64,000 bases of DNA, from NCBI GenBank assembly GCA_037783545.1, contig JBBELK010000388.1, positions 186,001 through 250,000 of the forward strand, read 5' to 3'. Origin of the DNA: Henricia sp. BOLD:AAB3569 (lineage: Eukaryota; Echinodermata; Asteroidea; Spinulosida; Echinasteridae). Below are positions 46,275-58,663 of this stretch, piece by piece. A model generated the notes under the pieces. It worked only from the letters and a program-made list of their open reading frames with translations, had not been told where the DNA came from and made no database searches. Position 1 is the stretch's first letter; every line of letters starts with the position of its first letter. A program made the position numbers and the translations under genes.

Positions 46275-49200
46275 TTAATAATCATTTAAAAACTCAAACT
46301 GCTCATCCAACCAAGCCAAATCTAATTCCAGCCTCGTGCGTTTCATTTTCCGCACTCTTGTCCTATGCCTACTGGCGTCTACCAGTCTGTGCAGATTCTT
46401 CATCCGGGGTCTTTTTGGCTTCGCTGGGTCCTGAAGCGTTTCGTAGGCCCAGATCAACGGGTTACGGACGGGCACAAGGTCCTCCGGGCGTGGGCAGGGA
46501 GACACGTCATCGATATCGCAGCTGCCCGGAAGGTTGCCCATTTGGTTGGAATTTGGGTTGAAAGTTTGTGAAGTCATTTTGGCGCCAATTCTCGGTGCTG
46601 GAAACAGACCCGACACACGAGTCTCCTCAGATGTTGCGGGAGTCTGTGTGGTTGCCATGGAGGTTGGATGAACTGCATTCCTAAGAGTAAGAGGACAAAG
46701 TTCAAGTTTATCTTGAATAACTCGTAAGTTTCTTAATCAGCACTATTTGGCAGAACTTCGTGCGAGCTAGACATAACATTGAGACAGTTCGAGCAACCAC
46801 AGTTTTGGGTTCCGTTGCCGAGCGGTTTGGGTCATTGACTCGAAACACTCAGGAGAAAAATTGGTGTAAGTTGTGGGTTCGACACCTGGCCGTGGTACCT
46901 GTGCCCTTGAGCAAGGCACCTAACCACAATTACTTCATCATCTGGAAGGGGTGTAATGTTGTTGGTCCAGTGTGTTGTGCTATGCACTCAAAAGATCACA
47001 CTAGAGCACTCTTTCGTGAAGAGTAAGGGTGTCTCTGCCCATTGGCTGCCAATGGAGCCACCCACCTATGTACCTCGATACCTGGAAGACACTTTGTGAG
47101 CCTCATGTAACTTCAGTAACTTCAGTTTAGAAAAACAGACTTTATTAATCTGCTTACTTCTTAGTTCTTCTTTTCTTCTTGGACTGGCCCTTGAACTGAT
47201 CGTCTTTTGGATGTGGCCAGCAGAACTTGATGAGTCTTCCCCGGCACCACACCATACCGTCTTCGGTAGCTGGGGTCGGTGCGTCCTCAGCCCCGTTAGT
47301 TTCGAAGGCTGCCTCCTGATCGTTAGCGTCCTCGGAAGAGTTTTGGTTTGCCATGAAAACCGTTCTGTACGAAAGTAAACCTTTATTTAGATCAAACGAA
47401 AGCACTGTTGCCAACAAGTTTGCCTCTTTAGTATTTTGCAAACTTTTTGCAATTTTTTTAAATTGCAAAAGAACTGAACTGTTTAAGTAAAATATGTAAT
47501 TTACCCTCTTTTTCGCCTGAGTACCATCCATGCATTGTGGCCAGCGATCGTTTCTTTTTGGATATTTTCATGGAACCTTTCGTTGGCATCCACCATTTTC
47601 TCGCAGCAGGCCATGATATCCGACGGCTGTTGCGTGTTCGAGACATGTTCCCTGAAGATGCGAGAGAAATAAAATGTACAAATGTAACTGTCATTGAACA
47701 TTTGGATTTCGTTTGGTGCAGTGATCCAGAATGGTGCTTACATATTTATTTTTATTGAAGACTCTTATTTCGGCAACATATCCTACCTAGAACAGTCATC
47801 GACGCCCTTAACCCCTCTGAGTGCCCGATGTTCCACAAGGCAGTTCGACATCGCCAAGTTGTTACAAACGGTCTCTTCATACATGGCTTGAGACTGTTTC
47901 TGCCCGTGGGCTAAGGCTTCCCAGACGGCCGGAGGCAGCGTAGCCTGCGCGGTGACTTGCTGCCGTGGGTTGGAGGCAGACCCCGGCTGGGCGCGCTGCT
48001 GCTGGTCCGCTGGTGGTTCGGCTTCCTGGGCGGTGGTGATCGGTGTTTGCTGCGGCCCGATCAAGTGACTGCATGACGATAAAATCGTAATGCAACTTGT
48101 AGCAAGACAGTTCATTGAACATTGTGAAGAGAAATTTCAAATTGTCTTCAAAAACGAGGTATCTTCGAGGTGCTTTCTTTTGTTACGAAGTTTGCAAAAG
48201 CATGAAATAACGTTTGACGTAAAACAATGGCTCAGCATCTGAAACAAGGCTGCCAGTGCAATTTGAATAAAATGTGTAAATAGGTGCAGGCGATTTTGCA
48301 CCAGCTGACCATCAGGTTTTATCGGTTGTTCAAATACCTTTCAGATAATTCAACAATTCAAATTGCTGTGTAAAATTAAGATGGAAACTGAATCAAGGCA
48401 ATGTATGAATATTCTTGTCCAGATTCAAACAGAACGATCTGCTTTCCGAGAGTAACATGTTAGAATCCATGCAGATCTGAAAATGATTCTCTATGAAACG
48501 ATTGAGATTGAAAATGAAAGCAATTATTGTCAAAATAGCAAGTTAAGACGCTGTCTTTCTCCGTACTTTGCACTGCATCGGTAGCTTATATTGGCCGGGA
48601 AAACTAGTTATTGGCCAGGCCATAAACTGTCAAATTTGAGCATCCGGGAACGCAAGGTGAAAACATAACTCCAGAGATAGTAATAAAAGATAGTTATCGC
48701 ATCATCAAACTCACTTGTCACTTGCTTCCGATTCATTCTTGATTTTGCCGATAATAGCAGCATTTATCCTCCTCCGGGACTCGTTAACTTCCACTTTCTC
48801 GAGTCCTCCAGGACCACTTCTCAAATCACCGACCAATCCTTGGTCCTTTCCCTGATAAGCCGATGCCTCGTTTCGCTCCTTTCCGAAGTCTTTCGCCTCT
48901 CCAAGCCGTGCACCATTCCTGAGTTGTAGGGTTCTAGCACTCACGATTCCCAGTTTCTGGTTGATTTGCTTCCGGGGAACCTTGGTTTCACGGTCGTCCT
49001 TAACCATCCCCGGGCTAAATTGAGAGGTTTCCTCGGTGTTCCCTGGAACCGTTTGAGTTTGCTTCAGCTCGAATGAGGCAACTGGGTTTACCGGTTTGGC
49101 TAGAGGTGCGAATCCCTTCAGTTCCTCTGATCTTCCGTGTCCGGCCAGACTGCAAACTGGTCGCACCTGGATCACGCGGGCCCTTGATCCTTCCGACAGG

Positions 49201-50016
49201 GAGTAAAACTTGTCGTCTTCCTCCTTAAGAAGACAATCAACGAGTGCTCTGCAACGAAAAGGAAACACGGTCATTTTAATAACATAAAATAGGTTATTCA
49301 TCGTGGTGATCGCAATCGGAACAAAAAAAATATGCTGTTACACGATAGTCAGCCTGGAGACCTCGACGTTCCTACTCCAATCTTTAATTCTTCATCAGGC
49401 AAATGAAGTAACAGATGGATTTTAAAGCTCTGAGGATTTTATTTATGTCTATAAACAGTTTAGTTTAGAAGATATTATTTATGTCTATAAACAGTTTAGT
49501 TAAATAAAACAATAATTTTTGTTGCGCATGTCGGGGAAGTTTCTAAATTGAGCAGTGAAGTAGGTGGGGGAAAATTAGCAGCATTTTAACGATTTGATTC
49601 AGAAAATAGAATCCATTTACCTTCCTTTGTTGCCAGGTTCGCTCTTAAGCACCTCCGTCTTTTCATCCCGAGGGCAAGATGTCTCCTCTACCCTTCGACG
49701 GTCTGGCTCCCCGGACACGCTTCCCGGAGGATGTTTCGTATCTCCTGCCCCGATCTCGTCCTTCCGAGTCACCGGGCCAGCTCCACCCACTGGCCCCGGA
49801 GCTTCTCTCGGCTGCTGCTTCAACCAAGCTTCGGTCAACTGACCACTCTCGTCTCGAACTGCAAACTCTTTCGCCTCTGCCTTCTCCTTGACATTCTCCT
49901 CTCCCGAATCTACAAGATCTTCGGTTCTCTCAACTCCTGGAGCATCGTTGTCTCCAACACTTGCTATGTCGAGGGTGATGTACTCCTCTTGACTGCAGAC
50001 GCTGTCAGTCGATGCG
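46275..50016 (-). CDS. Unrecognised multi-exon gene (six phase-2 exons; 5' end not found)
   Basis: Exons in transcript order: 50016-49621, 49248-48715, 48068-47787, 47651-47505, 47364-47158, 46680-46275 (stop TAA at 46275-46277). Each has a good GT donor (for example ACAA|GTGAGT) and a pyrimidine-rich AG acceptor, and every intron is phase 2, so all complete internal exons are multiples of three (396, 534, 282, 147, 207 nt). About 656 aa are visible. The first two exons are hydrophilic and rich in E, K and G; the third is Q/P-rich (PADQQQRAQPG) and then helical; the fourth is a helix-rich stretch (ACCEKMVDANERFHENIQ); the fifth ends in a basic nuclear-localisation-like run (SKKKRRTKK); the sixth has an R/K-rich region before LAWLDEQFEFLNDY. 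No family recognised; possibly nuclear. Upstream exon(s) are missing from this model. Confidence 0.7.
46808..47105 (+). mobile_element. tRNA-derived SINE in the last intron of the minus-strand gene
   Basis: The head reads like a Ser/Leu-type tRNA: A-box TTGCCGAGCGGTTT, B-box GGGTTCGACACC. It is followed by CCCTTGAGCAAGGCACCTAA, nearly the same central motif as in the SINE at 33804-34096, and then an unrelated 3' body. It lies within the intron 46681-47157, antisense to the gene. Confidence 0.75.
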
Positions 50017-50042
50017 CTAACAGAGCACGACAGCGGAGTCCT

Positions 50043-50185
50043 GGGCTGCGTTCCAAACACGCGAACATTGCAAACGTTTGCATCGCTCGCCAACAACTGG
50101 TACCCGGCTTTCCCTAGACATGTGCAGAAAAGCACTGAAACCAGTGGCGAACGTTGGCAACGTTCGCGTGTTTGGAACGCAGCCC
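50043..50185. mobile_element. MITE, GGGCTGCGTTCCAAACACG ends
   Basis: 143 bp, ends GGGCTGCGTTCCAAACACG / CGTGTTTGGAACGCAGCCC with arms extending further. It sits 27 bp upstream (minus strand) of the first recognised exon of the minus-strand gene, close to its acceptor. Confidence 0.8.
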
Positions 50186-50798
50186 CGTTGAAAGACCATG
50201 GCCAGTCACGACCCGTTAAACCTTCGTTTACCCAACCTATCCCCTCATTAATATGATTCATGCAATTAGACAAAGTCAAGATTACTTTCGATAGGCCAAC
50301 TCTCTGCGTTTAGTAACAGTAAAACATAAATTATAAGTGCAGAAAAACACACCACACCACCCCCACCCCCCCCCCCCCCAACACACACTTTAGACCTACT
50401 TTAATGGAAGGTAGAAGTGCTTATAAGTATCCAATGCAATGATTTCTACTAACTTCAGATAGGGCCTATGTTATGGCCTTATTCAAAAAAATCTGAACAA
50501 AGTTTGGCTGCGATGTGTTGACCATGAATCAAAACAAAACAAACGCAACAACGCGTAGTTGACGCAACGCATGGTTGACGCAATGCACATTGGTGACAAA
50601 ACAATGGTCTGTGTGACGTCACAAAACTTTAGAACCAATAGTCGCGCATGGCGATATGGCGATTCTATTTTGTCAGTGGGGGTGTTGTGGTAGCGCGCGT
50701 GTTGAACCGCGTGCACTCGCGCGCTGATTACAAAACAACGCTTATTGCCAGTCATTGCCAGTCATATTGCCAGTCTGCAACTGTAACAAGGACAGCTT

Positions 50799-51016
50799 GG
50801 GGCCAATTTCATAAAACTGTTTAGCAAAAAAGAAATGCTTAATCCAAAATTGGTTTGCTTTATAAAAATGTGTTAGCAGTCAAAATCTTATATTCTGTTA
50901 TTCTTGCTATGAACACAAGTTGACGTACAATGTTTACTATTAACCCGTTTCTATAAAGCAAGCAAATTTTTGATTAAGCTCATATTTCTGCTGAACACCT
51001 TTATGAAATTGGCCCC
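50799..51016. mobile_element. MITE, GGGGCCAATTTCATAAA ends
   Basis: 218 bp with perfect 17-bp ends GGGGCCAATTTCATAAA / TTTATGAAATTGGCCCC and inner arms around AAGCAAGC and TTAATC. End sequence resembles the GGGGTCGATTTCACAAA elements at 921 and 10579. Confidence 0.8.
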
Positions 51017-51429
51017 TGTCTTCAATCTGCTTATAATCTTCACTCTATAATAATTTTTAAAATCCACAACAAAAGAATTTTTTCTATAAAGTTTTTTTCT
51101 ATAAAGTTTTTTCTGTAAATTTTTTTAAAAATTGTTCATCCGTGAGTTCTCAAACATAATCATTTGAAAATGATTTGTTTTACCAAATCAGCCCAAAATC
51201 CATGAAGTTTCAAATTGTAAAGTCCCTAAAGAATGATGGTAAAGTTTTCCATAACTTGAAGGATACATATTTATGAAACGGCTCCCATACGTTGTCGTAC
51301 GTGTGGCTGATCCGCAACACGTACGAGGAGACCTCATAAAGTGATGACGTCAAAGATGAAAATGATACGGATACGTATACGCGCGCGGATTTTGAGCTTG
51401 CCGAAACTGTCTATTGTCAAAAACCATGA

Positions 51430-51610
51430 ATGTTTAGTAAACTAATTTATCCGATTATAAAGCAGTGCAGTGATTATACACTAACGATTTTGTTTCCACA
51501 CTTAAATTGGAGATTGCAAATGTCCTGTTTTCTTCCCATGGATAGTATTTTGGGGAGGCCAGTATGATTGTCAGGTTAGAACTAATTCCATTTTCTCGAA
51601 AAATTTGAGC
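51430..51610. repeat. Member of the intron-2 palindrome family
   Basis: Shares GCAGTGCAGTGATTA, TTTTGTTTCCACA, GGAGATTGCAAAT, TAGTATTTTGGGGAGG with the repeat in intron 2 of the polycystin-like copies. Confidence 0.5.
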
Positions 51611-51860
51611 AATGCATAGTTCCGAGATTGCAAATTAACCCCGCCCCCCTTGGATATTGTTGCTACGCCTCACACGCCATCAACAAAATGTCCACACACA
51701 CTGCACAAACCAATGGGACTTTCAACGGAACTTAGCACAGATTCATTGGAGAAAACTCAAAGGTATTCATGTTTCAGGGTCGACAGTTACTGTAGCACAC
51801 ACTGAGTAAAAGGCCAGTGATACAGAGATGTCACATATTTATAAAAATTTGCTTTCTTAC

Positions 51861-52010
51861 CTTTGAACAGCGAATCGCCTGGCCTTGAAACAAAAAATTC
51901 ACCAACATATCGGCAAAATGTCGCGTGATATTTGACCTATGTGCGCGATGTTGCGCGCTGTCTGCGCGCTGTCTGCGCGCTCTGTTGTGATTGGTTGGTA
52001 GGTTCGTTTG
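51861..52010 (-). promoter_or_regulatory. Candidate first exon and CpG/CCAAT promoter of the minus-strand gene
   Basis: On the minus strand a CCAAT box (plus 51990-51994) and GCGCGC repeats precede a stretch ending CAAAG|GTAAGAAAG (donor at plus 51859-51860). An ATG at plus 51906-51908 opens MLVNFLFQGQAIRCSK in phase 0, which cannot join the 50016 exon (needs a 2-nt overhang), so an unseen exon must intervene or this is non-coding leader. Confidence 0.3.
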
Positions 52011-52204
52011 ATTGACAGGTCGGAACTGTGTATTGCAAGCTTTATTAAATTAACTTGCCAAAACAAATTTGAGCTCCATTTAGATGCAGCACTAGCTTTC
52101 CAGTGTTAAGTGAATGCCAAAACAAATTGGATTGTACAATTTTTTGACAGAAAACGAAAACATGTGGCATTTGTTGCCATTGTTCTTCTCAACACTCTAA
52201 ATAA

Positions 52205-55200
52205 TAGTCCATGGGCCACAGGGGCCCACCGTGCACCAACCCCCTAGAATTGACGAAACAACATTTTTCTAGTAGGTTTGCATCTGTAGATCATTTTAAC
52301 ACTTGTTAACATGAGATTAGCTGGGACTCACTACTTGATTTTGGATGTTACATGAACCCTCAAGCCCAAGACTTTTGACAGCTATTTTAGGGTTAGGGGA
52401 AATTCAAATATCCATTGTTCCGTCTAAAATTGTCGTAGAGATACAAGTTACCCCTCAAAATTTAGGTCTTGGTGAGTTCTACACAGTGGTATATGATTCA
52501 TTAATTTCAATTCAGTACGTAGGTCAACAGAGGTCAAAAGGTCAATGTTAAAGGGAGTTGCGCAAAATTTGGTAATCCTCGCCATTAAACAAAAATGTAC
52601 ACGTACGTGCACCCTCCCTAGAAATGACGAAACAACATTTTTCTAGTAGGTTTGCATCTGTACTTCATTTTAAGACATGTTAACATGAGATTAACTGAGA
52701 CTAACTGGTTGATTTTGGATGTTACATGAACCCCCAAGCCCAAGACTTGACGGCCATTTTAGGGTTAGGAGAAATTCAAATACCCATTGTTCCGTCACAA
52801 ATTGTCGTGGAGATACAAGTTACCCCTCAAATTGTAGGTCTTGGTGAGTTCTACACAGTGGTACATGTGTTATGTCTTTTAATTGGGTTACTAGGTCAAC
52901 AGAGGTCAAAAGGTCAACTTTAAAGGGAGTTTCGCTAAATTTGGTAATACTCGCCCTCAAACAAAACTACACGTGTAAATTAATAAAGTTTTACTATAAC
53001 ACGATATTATTCTGTCTCAACGTATTTTATTCGCCATATAAATACAGGTTAATTTGATTATATTGGTACAAAGGCTTTCTGCCACAACGTGGGAAATAGG
53101 TGGGTCAATATAGCACCAAAAATCCCCCAACATAAAAAAAAAATTACAGGCACAGGGGTGGAGACAATGACTTATCTAATATAACTGCTGATCCCAGATG
53201 TAGCTAATTGTATTGTTCAGTAATGTGCATAACATGATACTGTGGCAAGACTGGCTGCACCACCCACCATATGAGCCGCTAAGGTAGGGTGGGCCACTCT
53301 GCCAGAATTGCCTCCCTGACAACCTGCACTTGAGACATGGGATTCAAAAGGTCTTGTCAGGCCTATGCAGGTTTAATCAGGATAAAAACCTAACAAACTT
53401 CAGCATGAAGCCATCCCAGCCCAGCTCTAAGCCATCCCAGCCCAGTCCGAAGCCATCCCAGCCAAGCTTCAATGCCCTTCCAGCTATGCGCAAACCCCAA
53501 AACCCCAGCCTAAAGACATCCCAGCCCAGTTCTAAGCCATCCCAGCCCAGTTCTAAGCCATCCCAGCCCAGCCTGAAGCCATCAAAGCCTAGCCCGAAGC
53601 CATCCTGTCCCAACCCAAAGCCATCCCGGCCCAGCCCGAAGCCATCCCGGCCCAGCCCGAAGCCATCCCGCCCAGGCCAAAGCCATCCCGGCCCAACCCG
53701 AAACAATCTTGGCTCAGCCTGAAGCCATCCCAGCCAAGCCCAATGCCCTCACAGCTACCCCAAAACCCCAGTCCGACGCCACCCCAGCCCAGCTATAAGC
53801 CATACCAACCCATCCTGAAGCCATCCCTGTCTAGATAGAAACCATACCAGCGCATCCCGTAGCCATCCCGGCCCAGTCTGAAGCCATCCTGGCCCAACCT
53901 AAGGCCATCCCGGCCCAACCTGAAGCCATCCCGGCCCAACCTGAAGCCATCCAGGCCCAACCTGAAGCCATCCAGGCCTAACCTGAAGCCATCCTGGCCC
54001 AGCCCAAGACAGCTCAGTCAAGCCCAATGCTCTCCCAGCTCGGCCCAACCCCAAAACCCCAGCCTGAAGCCATTCTTTCCCAGCCTGAAGCCATCTCAGC
54101 CAAGCCCAATGCCGTCCCAGCCAAGCCCAATGCCCTCCCAGCTTAGCTCAAACCCCCAAACCCCAGCCTGAAGCCATCCCGGCCTAACTTAGGCAATTCT
54201 AGCACAGCCCGAGGCAATCCCAGCCCAGCCCGAGGCCATCCCATCCCAGCCTGTGGCCATCCCAGCCCAGCCAAAGGCCATCCCAGCCCAGCCCGAGGCC
54301 ATCCCAGCTACGCCCAAACCCCAAAACCCCAGCCCGAAACCATTCCAGCCCAGCTCTTAGCCATCCCAACCCAGCCCGAAGCCATCCCGGCCCAACCTAA
54401 AGCCATCTCAGCCAAGCCCAATGCCGTCCCAGCCAAGCCCAATGCTCCCAGCTTAGCTCAAATCCCCAAACCCCAGCCCGAGGCCATCCCAGCCCAGCCC
54501 GAGGCATCGCAGTCCAGCCCGAGGCCATCCCAGGCCAGCCCGAGGCCATCCTGGTCCAACCTGAAGCCACCCTGGCCCAGCCCGATGCCATCCCAGCCAA
54601 GCCCGATGCCCTCCCAGCTCAGCCCAAACCCCAAAACCCCAGCCCTATGCCATCCCAGCCTAGCCCGAAGCCATCCCGGCCCAGCCTAAGGCCACCCCGG
54701 GCCCAGCCCGAAGCCACTGCACCCTGACCCAACCAAAATACCTCATAGTGCAGCCCGGAACCCTCCCAACCTTGCCTAAAGCCTTCTCAGCTCTGTCCAA
54801 AGCCTTCTCAGCTCTGCCTGAAGCCATCCCAGTTAAGTTCAGCCCAAAGCCATCATGGCCCAGCCCGAAGTCATTTCACAGCTTCAGACTGGACAAGGGT
54901 GGCCTTCAGACTTGGCTTGTGGGCTTTGGGCTGGGCCGGGGTAGCTTTGGGATGGGCCGGGTGGCTTCGTGCTGGGCTGGGGTGGCTTCAAGCTGGGCTT
55001 TGGGGCCGGCTTCAGGGTTTCAGGCTGGGCTTTTGGGAGGGCATTGGGCTGGGGCGGGATGGCTTCGGGCTGGGCCGGGATGGCTTCGGGCTGGGCCGGG
55101 ATGGCTTCGGGCTGGGGTTTTGGGGTTTGGGCATGGCTGGGAGGGCATTGAGCTTGGCTTGGATGGCTTCGGGCTGAACCGGGATGGCTTCGGGCTGAAC

Positions 55201-56406
55201 CCGGATGGCCAAGTTTGTTAGGTTTTTTATCCTGATTAAACCTGCATGGGCCTGACCAGACTTTTTAAATCCCATGTCTCAAAAACAGCCCTAGATTGGA
55301 AGTGCAGGTTGTCAGGGAGGCAATTCTGGCAGAGTGGCCCATACTGACTTAGCGGCTCATAGTGGCTGGTGCAGCCAGTCTTGCCACAGTATCATGTTAT
55401 ACACATGAATAATAAAATTAGCTATATCTGACATCAGCAGTTATATTAGAGAAGTCATTGTCTCCACCCCTTCCATGCCTGTAAGTTTTGTTTTATGTTA
55501 GTGCTATATTGACCCACCTATTTCCTACGTTGTGAAAGAAAGCCTTTCTACCAATATAATCAAATTAACCTGTATTTATATGGCGAATAAAATACGTTGA
55601 GACAGAATAATATCGTGTTATAGTAAAACTTTATTAATTTACACGTACAGTTTTGTTTGATGGTATTACCAAATTTAGCGAAACTCCCTTTAAAATTGAG
55701 CTTTTGACCTCTGTTGACCTAGTAACTCAATTAAAAGACATAACTCATGTACCACTGTGTAGAACTCACCAAGACCTACATTTTGAGGGGTAACTTGTAT
55801 CTCCACGACAATTGTTGACAGAACAATGGGTATTTGAATTTCCCCTAACCCTAAAATGGCCGTCAAGTCTTGGGCTTGGGGGTTCATGTAACATCCAAAA
55901 TCAACTAGTTAGTCTCAGTTAATCTCATGTTAACATGTCTTAAAATGAAGTACAGATGCAAACCTACTATAAAAATGTTGTTTCGTCATTTCTAGGGAGG
56001 GTGCACGTACGTGTACATTTTTGTTTGATGGCGAGGATTACCAAATTTTGCGCAACTCCCTTTAACATTGACCTTTTGACCTCTGTTGACCTACGTACTG
56101 AATTGAAATTAATGAATCATATACCAATGTGTAGAACTCACCAATACCTACATTTTGAGGGGTAACTTGTATCTCTACGACAATTTTAGACGGAACAATG
56201 GATATTTGAATTTCCCCTAACCCTAAAATAGCTGTCAAAAGTCTTGGGCTTGAGGGTTCATGTAACATCCAAAATCAAGTAGTGAGTCCCAGCTAATCTC
56301 ATGTTAACAAGTGTTAAAATGATCTACAGATGCAAACCTACCAGAAAAATGTTGTTTCGTCAATTCTAGGGGGGCTGCACGGTGGGCCCCTGTGGCCCAT
56401 GGACTA
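52205..56406. mobile_element. 4.2-kb foldback element
   Basis: Long inverted arms of about 1.2 kb (52205 to about 53400, about 55210 to 56406), starting TAGTCCATGGGCCAC and ending in its reverse complement, flanked by TAA (52202-52204, 56407-56409). Each arm contains two diverged subunits of about 370 bp (marker GACGAAACAACATTTTTCTA at 52254 and 52626). The centre is a GC-rich minisatellite that changes orientation near 54890. No transposase frame. Architecture is like Foldback elements; the 3-bp TAA duplication recalls Harbinger. Family unproven. Confidence 0.85.
53404..55212. repeat. 21-bp GC-rich minisatellite, opposed orientations
   Basis: Units of the GAAGCCATCCCGGCCCAGCC type (21 bp) run from 53404 to about 54885, interrupted about every 100-300 bp by a longer variant with CAAACCCCAAAACCCCAG. 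From about 54895 to 55212 the same units occur in reverse complement. Pro/Ser-rich (KPSQPSP) and Gly/Trp-rich open frames arise in several frames on both strands, so they are not taken as genes. Confidence 0.9.
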
Positions 56407-56409
56407 TAA

Positions 56410-57346
56410 TGTTTGTCTTGTCTTGAAGTAAAATGGTTGGTCCTTGCAAATTATACACAATAGAGGGCCCCTTATTTGGGATTTTTATCAATGAAATCTA
56501 TGCTATAAAACCAATATACTTAGTTACATTCATAAAAATCTTATTTGGAGCTTGTTTTGGGGGTTAAAACAAAGGTTTTTAGTTTTTATGCTAATGCAAT
56601 ATGCATATTCATGACCAAGGTCAGATGTCACAAAAGGCAAACACAGGAAAATAACATTCAACTGTGCACACAAGATTCCACCTTTTTCTCAAACGTCCTG
56701 GAACTTTTGTAATCCATGACTGTTTGAGTTTGTTCTACATGTTTCCTGTTGTAAGCCATGATGAAACTGGGGGAGAAAACCGCAGCAACTTGCCACAAAT
56801 GAATCCAACTTGAAGTCTTATGTTTTTTCTTAACTTTTCCCTTCTGTCTTCCTTATGTGATGTAATCCAAACAGCGCCCTCTTTCTGTGGTTTATTGCAA
56901 TGAAATCTTCAAAGTTGAAAAAGGCTACCTTTTATTGATTTTACATCCAAAGGAACAATAGCATGTCTTGCTGAACAAGTAATCCATCATATGAAGCAGA
57001 GATTAGGCAAAAAGTTGTTTAGCATGTCACAGCCCTTTAATTGAGTCAGTTACCTAGGCTAATAATACACTCAAGAAAGACCACAAGAAACTTTGATATA
57101 GACTTTTATCAAAAACATGTCTAAGCATTTTATTTGGTTTATCCATCCAAGACCTGTAAATTAACATGTTAAAAAGGGGGAGATTCAATAACTAAATACT
57201 TAACAAATGAGTAAAGTGATATTTTTTTAAAAGAAAGTACACTGACACACTTTAGAAACACAAAACAGAAAACTTGGTGTAATTATTACGTAAAACAGGC
57301 AATAAGAACATTTGTGAATGGCAAAGACATAATGTTGTCAATAAGG
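56410..57346. other. No feature seen
   Basis: AT-rich sequence without splice-bounded frames, inverted ends or recognisable repeats. Confidence 0.5.
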
Positions 57347-57593
57347 CCGGGGTTACATGGGAAATCTCGTCATTACTCTATCATGATACGATCATGATAG
57401 AATGAACGACGAGAGTGATCACACGCCAATCTATCATGATAGTATCACAATAGAAAACTCAATTATGAGAATTCTCGTCGTTCACCTATCATGATACTAT
57501 CATGAAAGATTTAGGGTCACATGGACAAAATTTCGTAATGCTACTATAGTAATACTATGATAGAGTGGATTCTTGTAATTCGTGTGACCCCGG
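57347..57593. mobile_element. Inverted-repeat element rich in CTATCATGATAG
   Basis: 247 bp, ends CCGGGGTTACATG / CGTGTGACCCCGG (imperfect), with several copies of the self-complementary motif TATCATGATA spaced through the interior. Confidence 0.65.
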
Positions 57594-58138
57594 TTTGAAT
57601 CCCATCCATTTTCCTAATATGAAAACAATTGACAAAACGCAGAAAATTCTGTGCCGCTGTCACAGCATAGAGCAATTCCTTGCTCTATGGTCACAGCATG
57701 CACAATCATGTTGAATTCAATGCACATGCAACACGAGTACCTGGATGTATTAAAAACAAGACACAATCACAAGATTCCAAAGTGTGTCAGTATATGTTTC
57801 TTCTAAAAAGGTTCAAACATGTCTGTGCATTTACATTCACTTTTTCCCACTGTTTTAAAAAAAAATTGTAAAACTTGTTTATATATTTCACGTCAAATGG
57901 TACAAAATAAAATACATTTATCAGAACACGGCAAAACAATTGATACTGAATGGCTGTGCAATACCAGCCAGAAAATTTGTTATGTGCACTGTGAAAACTG
58001 AAGTGAATTCTCTTGTGACTAGTTTTGTTAAATGAATGAGGACTCTAAAATTGGAGCCAATTTAGAATAGCAGCTCATTTTCCGTTTATGGTGCCATAAT
58101 GCAGTAATAAGCAATGCAACTTGCATGCTAGTCTTTGT
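57594..58138. other. No feature seen
   Basis: AT-rich sequence; short open frames without splice or codon support. Confidence 0.4.
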
Positions 58139-58272
58139 GAAAGACTGTCTTACGTCATGTACGTGCGCGCGGTCGACATTGCACCGTGTGGACAGGGTAC
58201 TAGTTTATGCGCCATCTGGTTTGGAATATGTGGACAGAAACCAGTCTAGGTTCACTCTGTAAGACAGTCTTT
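58139..58272. repeat. Short inverted-repeat element
   Basis: Arms AAAGACTGTCTTAC / GTAAGACAGTCTTT enclose about 105 bp. Possibly a MITE; no target duplication resolved. Confidence 0.4.
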
Positions 58273-58496
58273 GGAAACTGTTCACCTGTCACGTGGTTTG
58301 CTCGCGAAATTCCGAGCACATTCCTACGTGGAGCAGATGACGTAATTTATTAGCATAACCTGTTTCCGAATGTACGGTGTGTGAAGGTCGTGTACCCAGA
58401 GTAGCTGTATGCAAGACTTTCCACACGAAAAAGTGCGTGGTGATTTTTGATGATTTATGATGGCGGATCGTCAACGCGGTTGATGAGGCTGGAGAT

Positions 58497-58597
58497 TATA
58501 AATAACACACCAGAAGCGACGAGGATTATATCAAAAGACAGACAGTTTAGCAAAGGATGCGGGTACTTCTCAGCGGCGTAGGTGCAAGATTTGAAAG
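58497..58597 (+). promoter_or_regulatory. TATA box and leader exon of the YqaJ-like gene
   Basis: TATAAATA at 58497-58504 predicts a start near 58527. The leader ends at 58597 with GAAAG|GTAAGAAT, a strong donor. An upstream ATG at about 58556 opens a frame that, after splicing to 59547, ends after 17 codons, so translation of the main frame may be damped. Start position not proven. Confidence 0.45.
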
Positions 58598-58663
58598 GTA
58601 AGAATGCTGTAAAATTATGGTGTTTACATCCGCATAACCTGTCCTAAACGGGTACGGGTGCAG

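Noticed and set aside
50483-50755. 90-aa minus-strand frame as upstream exon of the minus-strand gene
   Set aside because: No donor giving the required 2-nt overhang, and composition is unlike the downstream exons.
53330-55275. Pro/Ser-rich and Gly/Trp-rich open frames in the GC-rich minisatellite
   Set aside because: A 21-bp repeat lacks stops in several frames on both strands; no splice sites or start context support a gene.
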